Source of the DNA: an uncultured Bacteroidales bacterium
GTDB taxonomy: Bacteria > Bacteroidota > Bacteroidia > Bacteroidales > FEN-979
DNA: 53,780 bases
Assembly: GCA_903926565.1 (NCBI GenBank)
Contig: CAIYJU010000073.1
Location: 1 to 53,780, forward strand
Direction of reading: 5' to 3'
This document shows positions 37,601 through 48,600 of the stretch, piece after piece (within the stretch, counting starts at the first letter, position 1; every line of letters begins with the position of its first letter). The translations under genes were made by a program, and so were the position numbers. The notes beneath the pieces are model-generated. The model had not been told where the DNA came from and did no database searches. It was given only the letters and a program-made list of their open reading frames with translations.

Positions 37601-38108
37601 GGATGTCACCTTTGCAGGAATCGTAATAGAGGCAAATCATAAGATTGGAAAAACCGGAAAACCTTATGGTTCCTTTGTGGTGGAGGACTATTATAACTTT
37701 ATCTCCCTTACCATGTTTTCTGAAGAGTATCTCAAATGGAAACACATGCTTGAGGAGGGCCAATATGTGTTTCTAAAGGCCCGCATTGAATCAAGATTCG
37801 ACAGCCCTGATCAGATGTCCATACGCGTAAACCAGGTCATTCTCTTGTCGGAGGTCATGGAGAAATTTGCCAAGGTGCTCACTTTAACAATAATACTTGA
37901 CGAACTTACTGTGGATACCATCCATAAGTTACATGAGGCGGCTAATGTCTGTAAGGGAAAGTGCCGGATGAGGATACGGATTCATGATCCGGATGAGAAT
38001 ATCACCGTTGATCTGCCATCCAGGAAATACAGGGTTAATCCCAAGGAAATCATTGATGCGCTTGCCGAGTTGCCGGAAATACATGTCCGGGTTTTTGGTG
38101 AAGTCTAA
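34608..38108 (+). CDS. dnaE: DNA polymerase III alpha subunit
   Basis: A 1166-residue replicative polymerase, close to the ~1160 residues of E. coli DnaE. The PHP domain begins at residue 3 ([15 protein letters not shown], with the metal-binding HxH) and continues with VTDHGNLFG. The catalytic palm has [15 protein letters not shown] (~367-381) and the aspartates of [16 protein letters not shown] (~405-420). Later motifs [18 protein letters not shown] and [29 protein letters not shown], and the C-terminal OB-fold region (~1000-1085, [26 protein letters not shown]), complete the standard order. No proofreading exonuclease domain is fused. The gene has no clear upstream promoter match and is followed 72 bases later by trxA. 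Confidence 0.98.
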   Translation: [1166 protein letters not shown]

Positions 38109-38136
38109 TTTGCTGAAGTTTCACAAATGATTTTCG

Positions 38137-38144
38137 TAATTTTG
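38137..38144 (+). promoter_or_regulatory. Possible -7 box for trxA
   Basis: TAATTTTG matches TAnnTTTG 36 bases before the trxA start. The nearest TTTG upstream (38109-38112) is 24 bases away, longer than the usual spacing. Confidence 0.42.
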
Positions 38145-38180
38145 CAAACTGAATTTTAATCATCATTAAAGTATATAAAT

Positions 38181-38498
38181 ATGTTCGAGACATTAACGGA
38201 TTCAAATTTCGAAGAAAAGGTAGTAAAGAGCGATAAGCTTGCTGTGGTTGACCTCTCGGCCGAATGGTGTGGCCCTTGCCGGATGGTGTCACCGATAATC
38301 CACGAACTGGCTGCTGAATATGAAGGCAGAATTGTTGCCGGCGAGCTGAATGTTGATGACAACCCTGCCACCACGGCACTTTACAAGGTCAGGAATATCC
38401 CGACAGTGTTGTTCATCAAAGGTGGCCAGGTGGTTGACAAACAGGTTGGTGCGGTTCCAAAGGCATCATATAAGGCATTGATTGAGAAGTATATCTGA
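38181..38498 (+). CDS. trxA: Thioredoxin
   Basis: A 105-residue cytosolic thioredoxin. The redox site is WCGPC (29-33) in VVDLSAEWCGPCRMVSP, and the cis-proline loop is NIPTVLFIKGG. Length and motif order are those of classical TrxA, which reduces protein disulfides using electrons from thioredoxin reductase. It sits between dnaE and a DUF58 gene, with a probable promoter in the preceding 72-base gap. Confidence 0.97.
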   Translation: MFETLTDSNFEEKVVKSDKLAVVDLSAEWCGPCRMVSPIIHELAAEYEGRIVAGELNVDDNPATTALYKVRNIPTVLFIKGGQVVDKQVGAVPKASYKALIEKYI

Positions 38499-38514
38499 TG
38501 CTTTGCCTTTTCCC

Positions 38515-38528
38515 CAATTGATCAATTG
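38515..38528. promoter_or_regulatory. 14-bp perfect palindrome upstream of the DUF58 gene
   Basis: CAATTGATCAATTG reads the same on both strands and lies in the 50-base gap between trxA and the DUF58 gene, 20 bases before the start codon. It could be a repressor site. Chance is not excluded because it is AT-rich. Confidence 0.3.
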
Positions 38529-38548
38529 ACCATTTCACCATCCTTCCT

Positions 38549-39484
38549 GTGTCCAAAACTATTGAACAGAACCGTCTGGAGCAATTTTCCTCCCTTGAAT
38601 TTCTTGCCAGGCAGGTTGTTGAGGGGTTTATCACAGGCTTGCATAAGAGCCCTTTCCATGGCTTTAGCGTCGAGTTTGCTGAGCACAGGCTATACAATGC
38701 CGGGGAGTCAATCCGTTCGATAGACTGGAAACTTTTTGGTCGTACAGATCGCCTTTATACAAAAAGGTATGAGGAGGAGACCAATCTGCGATGTCAGGTC
38801 TTTATCGACAACTCCTCATCAATGTATTATCCGGTTCTGGATAAACCGGATATCGATCATCCCAATAAAATAACCTTCTCCGTTTATGTAGCGGCAGCCC
38901 TCATCTATCTTTTCCGGAAACAACGGGATGCTGCAGGTATCAGTATCTTTTCTGATGAGGTGGAATTACATACCCAGACAAAATCAAACCCGGTTCACCA
39001 CCGTTATCTTTATGCTGAACTGGAAAAGCTGCTGATTCCCAGGCCTCCCGAACAATTGAAGGGGACTCATGTTGCCCGGGCAATTCACGAACTTGCTGAA
39101 AGAATTCATAAACGTTCCCTGGTAATTGTTTTCAGCGATATGTTTGATAAATCTGCACAACCCGAAGCACTTTTTTCAGCATTGCAGCATCTGAAACACA
39201 ACAAGCACGAAGTGATTCTTTTCCATGTGGTTGATAAAAGCAAGGAGATTGATTTTGAATTTGATGATCGGCCCTACAAATTTATAGACATCGAAACAGG
39301 CGAGCAATTGCGGGTGCATCCGTCGAAACTCCGGGAGAAATATGTTGAATCACTTGCGAAATTCCGGAATGAACTGAAACTCCGCTGCGGACAATATCAC
39401 ATTGATCTCCTTGAGGCCGATATCAATGCTGGATTTGAGCAGGTACTGCTCCCGTACCTTGTCAAACGCAGCAAGTTATTTTAA
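38549..39484 (+). CDS. DUF58 domain protein (vWA-like fold)
   Basis: A 311-residue cytosolic protein. The start codon is GTG at 38549 (encoding MSKTIEQNRLEQFSSLEF); no ATG occurs in frame before residue ~90. The DUF58 core is GESIRSIDWKLFGRTDRLYTKRYEEETNLR, followed by a vWA-like MIDAS sequence FIDNSSSMYYP. DUF58 proteins are usually encoded next to a MoxR AAA+ ATPase and Bat-type vWA proteins, but here the gene stands alone between trxA and valS. The function is unknown. Binding to a MoxR partner encoded elsewhere is an inference. Confidence 0.88.
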   Translation: MSKTIEQNRLEQFSSLEFLARQVVEGFITGLHKSPFHGFSVEFAEHRLYNAGESIRSIDWKLFGRTDRLYTKRYEEETNLRCQVFIDNSSSMYYPVLDKPDIDHPNKITFSVYVAAALIYLFRKQRDAAGISIFSDEVELHTQTKSNPVHHRYLYAELEKLLIPRPPEQLKGTHVARAIHELAERIHKRSLVIVFSDMFDKSAQPEALFSALQHLKHNKHEVILFHVVDKSKEIDFEFDDRPYKFIDIETGEQLRVHPSKLREKYVESLAKFRNELKLRCGQYHIDLLEADINAGFEQVLLPYLVKRSKLF

Positions 39485-39501
39485 CCTTCCCTTATTTTTA
39501 C

Positions 39502-39509
39502 TAATTTTG
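39502..39509 (+). promoter_or_regulatory. Possible -7 box for valS
   Basis: TAATTTTG matches TAnnTTTG 23 bases before the valS ATG, in the 48-base gap after the DUF58 gene. No TTG at the expected -33 distance. Confidence 0.4.
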
Positions 39510-39532
39510 CCGCTTCATAAAAAAGCTGCAGA

Positions 39533-42178
39533 ATGATTGAAATTGCTTCAAAATACGATTCTTCCGGGGTTGAAGATAAATGGTATGAATTCTGGATGAA
39601 CCAAGGTTACTTCCACTCTGTTCCCGATGAACGGGAATCTTACTGTATCGTGATCCCACCTCCGAATGTCACCGGTGTGCTGCACATGGGGCATATGCTT
39701 AACAATACCATTCAGGATATATTGGTCCGCCGTGCTAGGATGTTAGGCAAGAATGCCTGCTGGGTGCCGGGGACCGATCACGCTTCTATTGCAACAGAGG
39801 CCAAGGTTGTAGCGAAACTTAAAGAACAGGGGATCGATAAGGCAAGTCTGACCCGTGAACAATTTCTGGAACATGCCTGGGAATGGAAAACAAAGCACGG
39901 GGGGATCATCCTTGACCAGCTTAAAAAGCTTGGCGCATCCTGCGATTGGGATCGTACCTGTTTTACCATGGATGAGGCATTATATGATTCTGTAATTGAT
40001 GTGTTTATCGACCTTTATAACAAAGGCCTTATTTACCGCGGAATCAGGATGGTAAACTGGGACCCTAAAGCCCTCACTGCTGTGTCTGATGAAGAGGTGA
40101 ATTACAAGGAGGTCAACTCGAAATTGTATTATGTCCGTTATCGGGTGGAAGGAACGCAGGATGAGTGGGTCACCATTGCCACAACCCGCCCCGAAACAAT
40201 CCTTGGGGATACTGCAATCTGTGTCAATCCTAATGATGAACGATACAGGCACCTCAGTGGAAAAAGGATCCTGGTGCCCCTGATCAACCGGTCTGTTCCG
40301 GTGATATTTGATGAATACGTCGACATGGAGTTTGGCACAGGCGCGCTGAAGGTGACACCCGCTCACGATATCAATGATTACAACCTTGGATTAAAATACA
40401 AACTCGAGGTCATCGACACATTCAACCCCAATGGCACCATGAGTGAAGCTGCCAGGCTGTTTATTGGTGAGGACAGGTTTGTAGTCAGGAGGAAAATCAC
40501 AGAGGAGCTTAAAAATAATGACCACCTGGTGAAAGTTGTTGAATACACGAATAAAGTCGGGTATTCTGAACGCACAGACGAGGTAATCGAACCCCGGATA
40601 TCGGTGCAATGGTTCATGAAAATGAAAGACCTGGCCAGGCCTGCGCTTGACATGGTTGAAGACGATACCATCAGTTTCCATCCGGCCAAATACAAAAACA
40701 TGTACCGCCACTGGATGGCCAATGTGACCGACTGGTGTATCTCCCGCCAGCTCTGGTGGGGACAGCGTATTCCGGCCTATTATCTTCCGAACGGTGATTA
40801 TATTGTCGCCAGATCAAAAGAAGAGGCACTGCTCATTGCGCAATCGAAGATCGGAAATCTGCAATCAACAATAACCATTGATGATCTTAAACAGGATGAA
40901 GATGTTCTTGATACCTGGTTTTCAAGCTGGTTGTGGCCCATCTCGGTATTTGATGGAATACGCAACCCCGACAACCCTGATATTAAATACTACTATCCGA
41001 CAAATGACCTGATCACTGCTCCTGAGATCATCTTTTTCTGGGTAGCCCGGATGATCATGGCCGGCTGGGAATACCGGAAGGAAATTCCTTTTAAAAATGT
41101 CTATTTCACGGGAATCGTCCGCGACAAACAGGGCCGGAAAATGTCGAAATCACTGGGTAATTCTCCGGAGCCACTTGATTTAATCAGGCAAAACGGAGCT
41201 GATGCAGTGCGTGTGGGCATGCTTCTATGCTCACCTGCTGGAAACGATCTGCTGTATGATGATGCGCTCATTGAACAGGGGCGCAATTTCTGCAATAAAT
41301 TATGGAATGCCATGCGGCTCGTGAAAGGCTGGCCGGTAGATGATGGCCTGGTTCAACCTGAAATCAACAAAGTCTCAGTTGATTGGTTTAATTCGGCATT
41401 CAATGCATCCTTGTTGAATATCAACACTTTGTATGATGACTACCGGCTGTCGGAAGCCCTGATGACTTCCTATAAACTGGTGTGGGATGATTTCTGCTCC
41501 TGGTTCCTGGAGATGATCAAGCCGGCGTTTCAGCAGCCAATCGATCGGCCGACCTACATCGCAGTTACAGGTTTCTTTGAAAAGTTACTGAAAGTATTAC
41601 ATCCGTTTATGCCATTTATTACCGAAGAAATCTGGCATATCCTGGAGGAAAGGAAGAACGGCGAATCAATCATGCTCACAAGTCAGCCTGTTCCTGAAAG
41701 TTATGATCAGGGCCTGGTTGAAAAGTTTGCTTATGCAGAGGAGGTTATCATGGCTGCCCGGAATGCCAGAAAGGAGAAAAACATCCCTCAGAAGGAGTCA
41801 ATCAGGGTCTATATTCGTAAAAACAACAATGAAGTGCCTGATACCACCTTCGACCCCATCATTGGGAAATTGTGCAACGTCAGCGAGCTTGGTTATGTGA
41901 ATGAAAAGGTTGAAGGTTGTATTTCATTTGTGGTTGGTTCCACTGAATTTTTCATTCCGTTAACCGGCAAGATTGATCTTGTTGAAGAGCTGAAAAAGCT
42001 GGAAGAAGAGTTGGCCTACACAACCGGATTTCTAGGGAAGGTCCTGCAAAAACTAAGCAATGATAGCTTTGTTAGCAATGCACCTCCTGCAGTGGTTAAT
42101 TCTGAGCGCAAGAAGAAAGAGGACGCTGAATCCCGGATCAAAGTGCTGGAGGAACAGATCCGTGGCCTTACTGTATAG
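39533..42178 (+). CDS. valS: Valine--tRNA ligase
   Basis: An 881-residue class I aminoacyl-tRNA synthetase. The HIGH-type motif is HMGH (51-54) in [17 protein letters not shown], and the KMSKS motif is in [16 protein letters not shown] (~536). The editing domain is seen in [20 protein letters not shown], and [15 protein letters not shown] is the conserved valyl signature. A coiled-coil C-terminal extension ([26 protein letters not shown]) is typical of ValS and contacts tRNA. The length is normal for bacteria. Its last 11 bases overlap the convergent oxidoreductase gene. Confidence 0.98.
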   Translation: MIEIASKYDSSGVEDKWYEFWMNQGYFHSVPDERESYCIVIPPPNVTGVLHMGHMLNNTIQDILVRRARMLGKNACWVPGTDHASIATEAKVVAKLKEQGIDKASLTREQFLEHAWEWKTKHGGIILDQLKKLGASCDWDRTCFTMDEALYDSVIDVFIDLYNKGLIYRGIRMVNWDPKALTAVSDEEVNYKEVNSKLYYVRYRVEGTQDEWVTIATTRPETILGDTAICVNPNDERYRHLSGKRILVPLINRSVPVIFDEYVDMEFGTGALKVTPAHDINDYNLGLKYKLEVIDTFNPNGTMSEAARLFIGEDRFVVRRKITEELKNNDHLVKVVEYTNKVGYSERTDEVIEPRISVQWFMKMKDLARPALDMVEDDTISFHPAKYKNMYRHWMANVTDWCISRQLWWGQRIPAYYLPNGDYIVARSKEEALLIAQSKIGNLQSTITIDDLKQDEDVLDTWFSSWLWPISVFDGIRNPDNPDIKYYYPTNDLITAPEIIFFWVARMIMAGWEYRKEIPFKNVYFTGIVRDKQGRKMSKSLGNSPEPLDLIRQNGADAVRVGMLLCSPAGNDLLYDDALIEQGRNFCNKLWNAMRLVKGWPVDDGLVQPEINKVSVDWFNSAFNASLLNINTLYDDYRLSEALMTSYKLVWDDFCSWFLEMIKPAFQQPIDRPTYIAVTGFFEKLLKVLHPFMPFITEEIWHILEERKNGESIMLTSQPVPESYDQGLVEKFAYAEEVIMAARNARKEKNIPQKESIRVYIRKNNNEVPDTTFDPIIGKLCNVSELGYVNEKVEGCISFVVGSTEFFIPLTGKIDLVEELKKLEEELAYTTGFLGKVLQKLSNDSFVSNAPPAVVNSERKKKEDAESRIKVLEEQIRGLTV

Positions 42179-43703
42179 GGTTTGCCGGTATTTTGAACTT
42201 TTTTTTGTTTCGGTGGCAAATCAGCTGAGTGACATCCCGGGCCGATTTTATTGCCACGGGTAATCCACCCCCGGGGATCGTCCAATGCCCGGTGAAAAAA
42301 AACTCTTTTAATCCGGGCAGCTCTGATTTTACTGGCGATCGGGCAATGATATTTTTCCCCGGCAACCAGCCCTGCACGCTCCCTTTCCAGTTATTGGTGT
42401 ATCGCTGAAAAGTGGCGGGAGTAGCAATGTCAATTACCTCAATGTTTTTCTTCAGATCGGCAATTCTGGCAACAGCCTGCTTAATAATCAATTGGGAAAA
42501 ATGTTGCTTTTTAGCCAGGTAATCTGCTGCATTCTTTTCCCTTAAATCAATCCAGTATTCAGCATTACGGGTATAAAAACTGATTGAGATCACTGTTTTT
42601 CCCGGGGGTGAATTTGTCGGGTCATAATTGTTGACATGAATTTCCATGCGTTCATATTGCGTTCCATCCGGCGATACCAGCGGGGATGCTAAGGGAAATC
42701 GCAAAAAATGAGGAAGATCAGGCAGGGTTGTGGATACACCCAAGGATACCATAAACACTGAAAAATAGACTTTCAGCTTTTCCTGGTTATGTAATTGGAT
42801 AATCGTGTTATTTACATATTTTCCTTCCAGGGCCCTGAATACAGTAAAATTCCAGTCTGCAGCGGAAACGGTGATGTCGGATGGCACCGACTCCCCGGTT
42901 TTCAGGAGAATTCCCTTTGCAACATTCTGCTCAACGATGATCTTTTCGACGTCACAATTGTACCTGATTTTACCACCCAACTCAATATATTTTCGTTCAA
43001 TGTGCCCGACAAAACCAACTGATCCGCCAACCGGATAACCTGTTCCGTGCAGGTCGCTGAATGCCAGGGGCAAGGTAAGGATCAGCATCGGTAACTCTTC
43101 GCCATCGAAAAGCAGCCTGAACGCTTCTTTCAGGAAAGGATTTTTGAATTTTTCCGCTAAGGTGAAGTTTGTTTCATTTTTTTGCCGTTTAAGGAAGACG
43201 AGCAGGGGAAGGTGTTTGATAAATCTTATTTTCTGATGCCAGGGCAGCAATTCCGGAACGGCCCTGATCATGGGCGGAATTTCATACGATTGCATCCTGC
43301 GCATGGTGTGAATGAACTTCCTGATCGGCTTTCCATCCTCAGGGGCGATACCATGGAGGTATTCTTCAAGCCGGCTGAGGTTGGTGTACAGGTGGAATTT
43401 CTTGTTACCATGGATGTCTGCGTTATCCTTTACCTCAATCTCCATTCGTTCTTCATGATGGACAAAGCGGATGGCGTCCATATTGATCAATTCTGACCAG
43501 AGTTGATAAAACGGATTACTGTCGCCTGAGCCAAGCAACCACTGAAAACCACTTTCAAAGGTGTATCCTGACCTGCGCCAACTTGTGCAAAGGCCACCAA
43601 AGGTGGAATGGCGTTCGAAAATAGTCGTTTCGAACCCGTTCATCTGCAGGTAACATCCGGCTGATAACCCTGCAACACCTGCGCCAATAATGTTTATTTT
43701 CAT
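42168..43703 (-). CDS. Phytoene-desaturase-like FAD-dependent oxidoreductase
   Basis: A 511-residue flavoprotein. The N-terminus [31 protein letters not shown] is a textbook FAD-binding Rossmann motif (GxGxxG, then Glu at the end of the second strand), followed by [17 protein letters not shown]. The C-terminal motif [22 protein letters not shown] is the conserved second FAD-binding region of the carotenoid desaturase/CrtI-like amine-oxidase superfamily. Substrates range from carotenoids to retinoids and fatty-acid derivatives, and no carotenoid pathway genes are nearby, so the substrate is open. The ATG at 43703 was chosen over 43742 because the Rossmann fold starts there and because the upstream extension enters the 34-bp palindrome. 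The gene converges on valS with an 11-base overlap. Confidence 0.88.
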   Translation of the reverse strand: MKINIIGAGVAGLSAGCYLQMNGFETTIFERHSTFGGLCTSWRRSGYTFESGFQWLLGSGDSNPFYQLWSELINMDAIRFVHHEERMEIEVKDNADIHGNKKFHLYTNLSRLEEYLHGIAPEDGKPIRKFIHTMRRMQSYEIPPMIRAVPELLPWHQKIRFIKHLPLLVFLKRQKNETNFTLAEKFKNPFLKEAFRLLFDGEELPMLILTLPLAFSDLHGTGYPVGGSVGFVGHIERKYIELGGKIRYNCDVEKIIVEQNVAKGILLKTGESVPSDITVSAADWNFTVFRALEGKYVNNTIIQLHNQEKLKVYFSVFMVSLGVSTTLPDLPHFLRFPLASPLVSPDGTQYERMEIHVNNYDPTNSPPGKTVISISFYTRNAEYWIDLREKNAADYLAKKQHFSQLIIKQAVARIADLKKNIEVIDIATPATFQRYTNNWKGSVQGWLPGKNIIARSPVKSELPGLKEFFFTGHWTIPGGGLPVAIKSARDVTQLICHRNKKKFKIPANPIQ

Positions 43704-43724
43704 CGTGTAAAGATACACCATACA

Positions 43725-43758
43725 TTCGTAGAGACGAGGCATGCCTCGTCTCTACGAA
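43725..43758. repeat. 34-bp perfect palindrome between divergent genes
   Basis: Each 17-base arm reads TTCGTAGAGACGAGGCA, with its complement on the other side of the centre at 43741/43742. It lies between the divergent oxidoreductase gene (start 43703) and typA (start 43829). It resembles the GTAGAGACG...CGTCTCTAC class of interspersed palindromes that I recall from several bacterial genomes. It is a candidate REP-type element. Confidence 0.85.
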
Positions 43759-43785
43759 CAATGTTCTGCGTGTTGAAATTTAACG

Positions 43786-43793
43786 TACCTTTG
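43786..43793 (+). promoter_or_regulatory. Possible -7 box for typA
   Basis: TACCTTTG matches TAnnTTTG 35 bases before the typA ATG. At the expected -33 position the sequence is TTC rather than TTG. Confidence 0.42.
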
Positions 43794-43828
43794 CAACCCG
43801 TTTCTAACAGCTAATTTATTTTTTTAAC

Positions 43829-45634
43829 ATGCAGGATATCAGAAATATCGCAATTATTGCCCACGTTGACCACGGCAAGACAACCCTGGTTGACCGTATT
43901 CTTCACCAGGTACGACTGTTTCGTGACAATCAGGAGATGGGTGAACTCATCCTTGATTCAAACGACCTGGAACGCGAGCGTGGAATCACTATTTTGTCAA
44001 AAAATGTTTCAGTACGATACAAAGGAATAAAAATCAACATCATTGATACCCCTGGCCATAGTGATTTTGGCGGTGAGGTTGAACGTGTGCTTAACATGGC
44101 CGACGGAGTTTTGATCCTCGTGGATGCATTTGAAGGCCCTATGCCCCAGACACGTTTTGTTCTTCAAAAGGCGCTTGAACTGGGGAAGAAACCCATCGTC
44201 GTGATCAATAAAGTGGATAAACCGAACTGCTCTCCCGATGAAGTGCATGAGGCGATGTTTGACCTGATGTTCAGTCTTGATGCCAGTGAAGATCAATTGA
44301 ATTTCCCAACAGTATATGGTTCGTCAAAGCATGGCTGGATGTCGGATGACTGGCGCAATGAAACCACGGATGTCAGTTACTTGCTTGATCAGATTGTTGA
44401 ACATATTCCCGCTCCGCAGCAATTACCGGGATCCCTGCAGATGCAGATCAGCTCCCTTGATTATTCTTCCTATGTCGGAAGAATCGCCGTTGGACGCATT
44501 TCCCGGGGCTCTGTAAAAGCCGGGATGCCGATTTGCCTGGTTAAAAATGACAGGACCGTTATTAAATCAGTTGTCAAGGAGTTGTATCTTTTTGAAGGAT
44601 TGAGCAAAGAAAAGGTTAAAACAGAGGTGTTTGCCGGAGAAATATGCGCTATCCTGGGGCCGGAAAATTTTGACATCGGTGATACAATTGCCGATTTTGA
44701 AAATCCTGAAGGGATGTCACCCATCAGTGTGGATGAACCCACCATGAGCATGCTTTTTACCATAAATAACTCCCCGTTTGCAGGTAAGGAAGGTACTTTC
44801 GTTACCTCCCGGCATATCCGGGAACGGCTTTTCAAGGAGACGGAAAAAAATCTTGCGTTGCGTGTTGAAGAGATGGACTCACCTGATCGGTTCCAGGTAT
44901 ATGGCCGTGGAATCCTCCATCTGGCAATCCTTGTCGAGACCATGCGCCGTGAAGGGTATGAGTTTCAGTTGGGTCAGCCACAAATTTTGACCAAAGAGGT
45001 CGACGGTCAGCGGTGCGAGCCGGTGGAATTGTTGAAAGTCCAGGTACCGGAAGCATTTGCAGGCAAAGTCATCGAGCTTGTCAGCCGCAGGAAAGGCGAC
45101 ATGACGCATATGGAGCATAAACGCGACCGGGTAATCCTTGAGTTTGACATACCGGCCCGTGGTTTGATCGGCCTGCGCAATCCGGTGTTGACTGCCACCG
45201 AGGGTGAGGCCGTTATGGCCCACCGTTTCAAATCATACCAGCCATGGAAAGGTGATCTCCCGGGTCGGAACAATGGCTCTCTTATCTCCATGTACACTGG
45301 CCTGGCCATCACGTATGCCATTGATAAATTGCAGGACCGTGGCAAGTTTTTTATCGAACCATTTGAAGATGTTTACAATGGCCAGGTAATCGGTGAGAGC
45401 ACACGCAGTGATGATATCGTAATCAATGTGAATAAAACAAAAAAACTCTCAAACGTACGCGCTTCCGGGTCTGATGACAAAGCAGTGATCTACCCTGCAA
45501 CAAAATTCTCCCTGGAAGAGGCAATGGAATATATCAAAGGGGATGAGTATGTTGAAGTCACACCTAAATCGATACGTCTGCGAAAAATCCTGCTGGACGA
45601 GATTGAAAGAAAGCGCAGCAGCAAGCAATCTTAA
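43829..45634 (+). CDS. typA: Translational GTPase TypA/BipA
   Basis: A 601-residue ribosome-associated GTPase. The P-loop is [10 protein letters not shown] (11-20), switch II is [16 protein letters not shown], and the guanine-specificity motif is NKVDKPNC. TypA-specific C-terminal signatures are visible: [36 protein letters not shown] and [25 protein letters not shown]. It acts in 50S assembly and stress-related translation. The gene converges on the M6 protease gene with a gap of four bases, without a visible terminator. Confidence 0.97.
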   Translation: MQDIRNIAIIAHVDHGKTTLVDRILHQVRLFRDNQEMGELILDSNDLERERGITILSKNVSVRYKGIKINIIDTPGHSDFGGEVERVLNMADGVLILVDAFEGPMPQTRFVLQKALELGKKPIVVINKVDKPNCSPDEVHEAMFDLMFSLDASEDQLNFPTVYGSSKHGWMSDDWRNETTDVSYLLDQIVEHIPAPQQLPGSLQMQISSLDYSSYVGRIAVGRISRGSVKAGMPICLVKNDRTVIKSVVKELYLFEGLSKEKVKTEVFAGEICAILGPENFDIGDTIADFENPEGMSPISVDEPTMSMLFTINNSPFAGKEGTFVTSRHIRERLFKETEKNLALRVEEMDSPDRFQVYGRGILHLAILVETMRREGYEFQLGQPQILTKEVDGQRCEPVELLKVQVPEAFAGKVIELVSRRKGDMTHMEHKRDRVILEFDIPARGLIGLRNPVLTATEGEAVMAHRFKSYQPWKGDLPGRNNGSLISMYTGLAITYAIDKLQDRGKFFIEPFEDVYNGQVIGESTRSDDIVINVNKTKKLSNVRASGSDDKAVIYPATKFSLEEAMEYIKGDEYVEVTPKSIRLRKILLDEIERKRSSKQS

Positions 45635-45638
45635 TCTT

Positions 45639-48600
45639 CTATCGTTTGACGATTCTAGCTGTTCCTGATTTTTTCCCGGAAACAGCCTTTATCAGATAGA
45701 TTCCGGCAGGTTTCCCGGATAAGGAGATATCCTGCCTTGATGTTCCATGCAGATCGGTTGATGCGACTTTTTCTCCGGTCATACTGTAAATCTCCAGCCT
45801 GCTGGTTTCTTCGTCATTCAAACCATTTATTTCCACTTCAAAAACGCCATCCGTAGGATTGGGAAATACGTGAAGAGAGGAAGCCGTTCCGCCATCTGTA
45901 TCCGGAGGATCATTTTGTGTAACTCCAGGAGAAGATGGAGCCTGTGTTCCGCAAAATTCACCTGTGGTCGTTATAAAGCCATGCAGGTAGGCACCCGGCA
46001 TGATATGGGTTCCCGGTAAGTAATTGATCTGCTGACCGGCAATCATGGTAACACTGCCGCCGCTCTCAATGGTGAACGTTGATCCATCACCTGCTACTGA
46101 AATAGTCTGTAGCGCATCAAAACAGGTTGACTGGTTAATGGTTAAATTTTCAAGCACATTAAGCGTAGGATAGCTGGCAACCAAAATAACCACGGCATTT
46201 GAAACAGCAGGGTTATTTACAACACATGCAGCATTTGAAACCAGAATGCAACTGATCTCATCATTGTTTGCGGGAATATTGGTGAAAGAAGCATTCGTTG
46301 CGCCTGCAACATTCACTCCACCGACTCTCCACTGATAGTTTGGGGAAGATCCTCCATTTATACAGGTTGCGGTATTTGTTACCATTGATCCCGTGTATAC
46401 CGGATTCATCGATGGCGTAATTGAAATGCCGACAGTAGAATAGGTCAAACAAGTATTCGCAACCTGTACATCATCAATGCATATTCCAAAACCGAATTTT
46501 GCATTGCCTTCAAAAGAGATGTAGTAAGTACTGGTTGCATTTGGCAGACTGATGGTTTCCAGCGTCCAGGAGGTGATGCTGGTATTATAGGTTGCCAGTA
46601 ACGTCCATGTGCCGGCGGCGGAGGTCTTATAGTAAACTGATAAATAATCCTGGTCTGAACCCCAAACCGGCTGTGTATGCCAGAAACTGAGTTGCGGGTT
46701 GGTTGCCTGTGTCAGATCCAGTACCGGTGTAATTAAGCGTGTTTTATTATCTGCTGTAGTTTTATCCTTCAAACAGGCGTTATAGTAACCACCATGTGCC
46801 ATGGCAGGATTGGTTCCGGCATTCCCTGTGAGAAAGGTCCAGCTAATTCCTGAATTGTTTACCTGCTCCTGTGTCCAGCACCCGGGAATAACACCTGCAT
46901 TCTCAAATCCTTCATTCCAGGGGAAGGTGGAAACGGAACCACAAAAAGTAGTTGCCCTCGAGATAACTCCGGACGAATATGCCTGACCTGTCAATATTGA
47001 CCACGCCTTATAATAATAGTTGGTGCTTGGGCTCAGGCCGGTGTGTGGAAAAGCCGTATTCGGTCCATTGTACAGGATGGTGCCGCCCCCTGCAATGGAA
47101 CTGCCTGCAGGATAATTTGTTCCGTCAGCCGGTGTACCGAAAGCAGGTGTTGAACTGTATGCGATGAGAACAGGGTTGCTGTTTGTAAGAGTCCAGGAAA
47201 GGTTGACCTGGTTTAAACTGAATGGTGTAGCTGTAAAACCGGTTGGATCAGACGGCGTATTGCAGCTGATAAAACAAAACGATATTTCCTGGTTGGGTAA
47301 ATATTCGAATATATTGCTTATCGGGCCATTTGTGTTGCTGGTTGCCCAGGAATGAGCATGTGGTGTTGTTGCATCGGTGAAAGAGGTCTTGTTTCCTGTG
47401 CCCGGGAACGGGCACCCGGTTCCGTTGATTGTACCGTAGGAAGCTGTCGGATTTCCGGTGGCATTGGCGCAAACAGGATACATTCCCTGGTGGGAGCCAT
47501 TATTGATATTGTTTGTGCCCAGATGTGAGGAGATATAATTTCCGTCCACATGATAAACAATCAGGCCATGGCCGGGGATTCCGACATCAAAGCCTGATTG
47601 CTGCCGGTTTTCACAAAGAAAATATTCATTTGGGGTTTGCGTGTTATATCTGATTACATCGGGATACACCTGGGCATTTCTGAGTGTAATATTCTGAATG
47701 GTATTTAGCGTCACTGGTACAGTCCAGTTAAAGAACGCTTTTATCCATGCATTGGGATGGGCAGGTTTTGTTCCCGATACTCCATTCCAGGAGCCTCCGG
47801 CCATCAGATCCCATTTTCCTGTGCCTGTGTATAATCCGCCAGTAGCGTAATCAGTGTCATAAAAATCAGGAGCACCTAAATTATGGCAAAATTCATGGCA
47901 CATTACACCTATTGTTCCCATGCCGGTTGCATTTTTCTCGGGCATAGTAGTATAGGAATTAACCTGTACTCCATCAAATGTCCGTTGGGCAAAAGTATAT
48001 CCTGCTGATGCAAGGTCCCAGCTGTGTGACCATATATCTGTACTATTGCCTGTTTCTTCCTGACCCTGACCCTGGTGTATAATGGCAACACCATCTACTG
48101 TTCCGTCCAGGTTGTTGTCATATTCTGCAAAATTTACTCCAGCCTGGTTTTCGGCAGCAACAACAGCCTGATAGGCAAATTCACCCCATTTGGTTTCAGG
48201 GCCGTAGTAGTCATGGATGCCAGGCAGATTCACCCAGATTGTCGTAGTCGTATTGACAACAAGCTGCCCGTAGGAAACCTCAATATAGTAATCTCTGAAG
48301 CTCCCTGTTCCATTGTACCCCACCTGATTCATATAATTGTTAAAGTTGGCAGGAGTGTATATAATATTGGTGTTACTGAAATTTGCGAGGATCATCAATA
48401 GTTTTCGTGTTCCTGTTGCGGGAAACCCACCCATCAGTGGCGCATCCGGAGTTCCTCCAGTAATCAGCCTGTTCCTCATTTCATTTACCTGTGCTTCACT
48501 GAAAAACTGACCCTTCCCGGTTTTAATCAGCCAGTCATTCTCTGCTTTTAAGCGATTTGCCGGATCACTGGCCTGAATTCCTGAAAACACAAGTCTGCCC

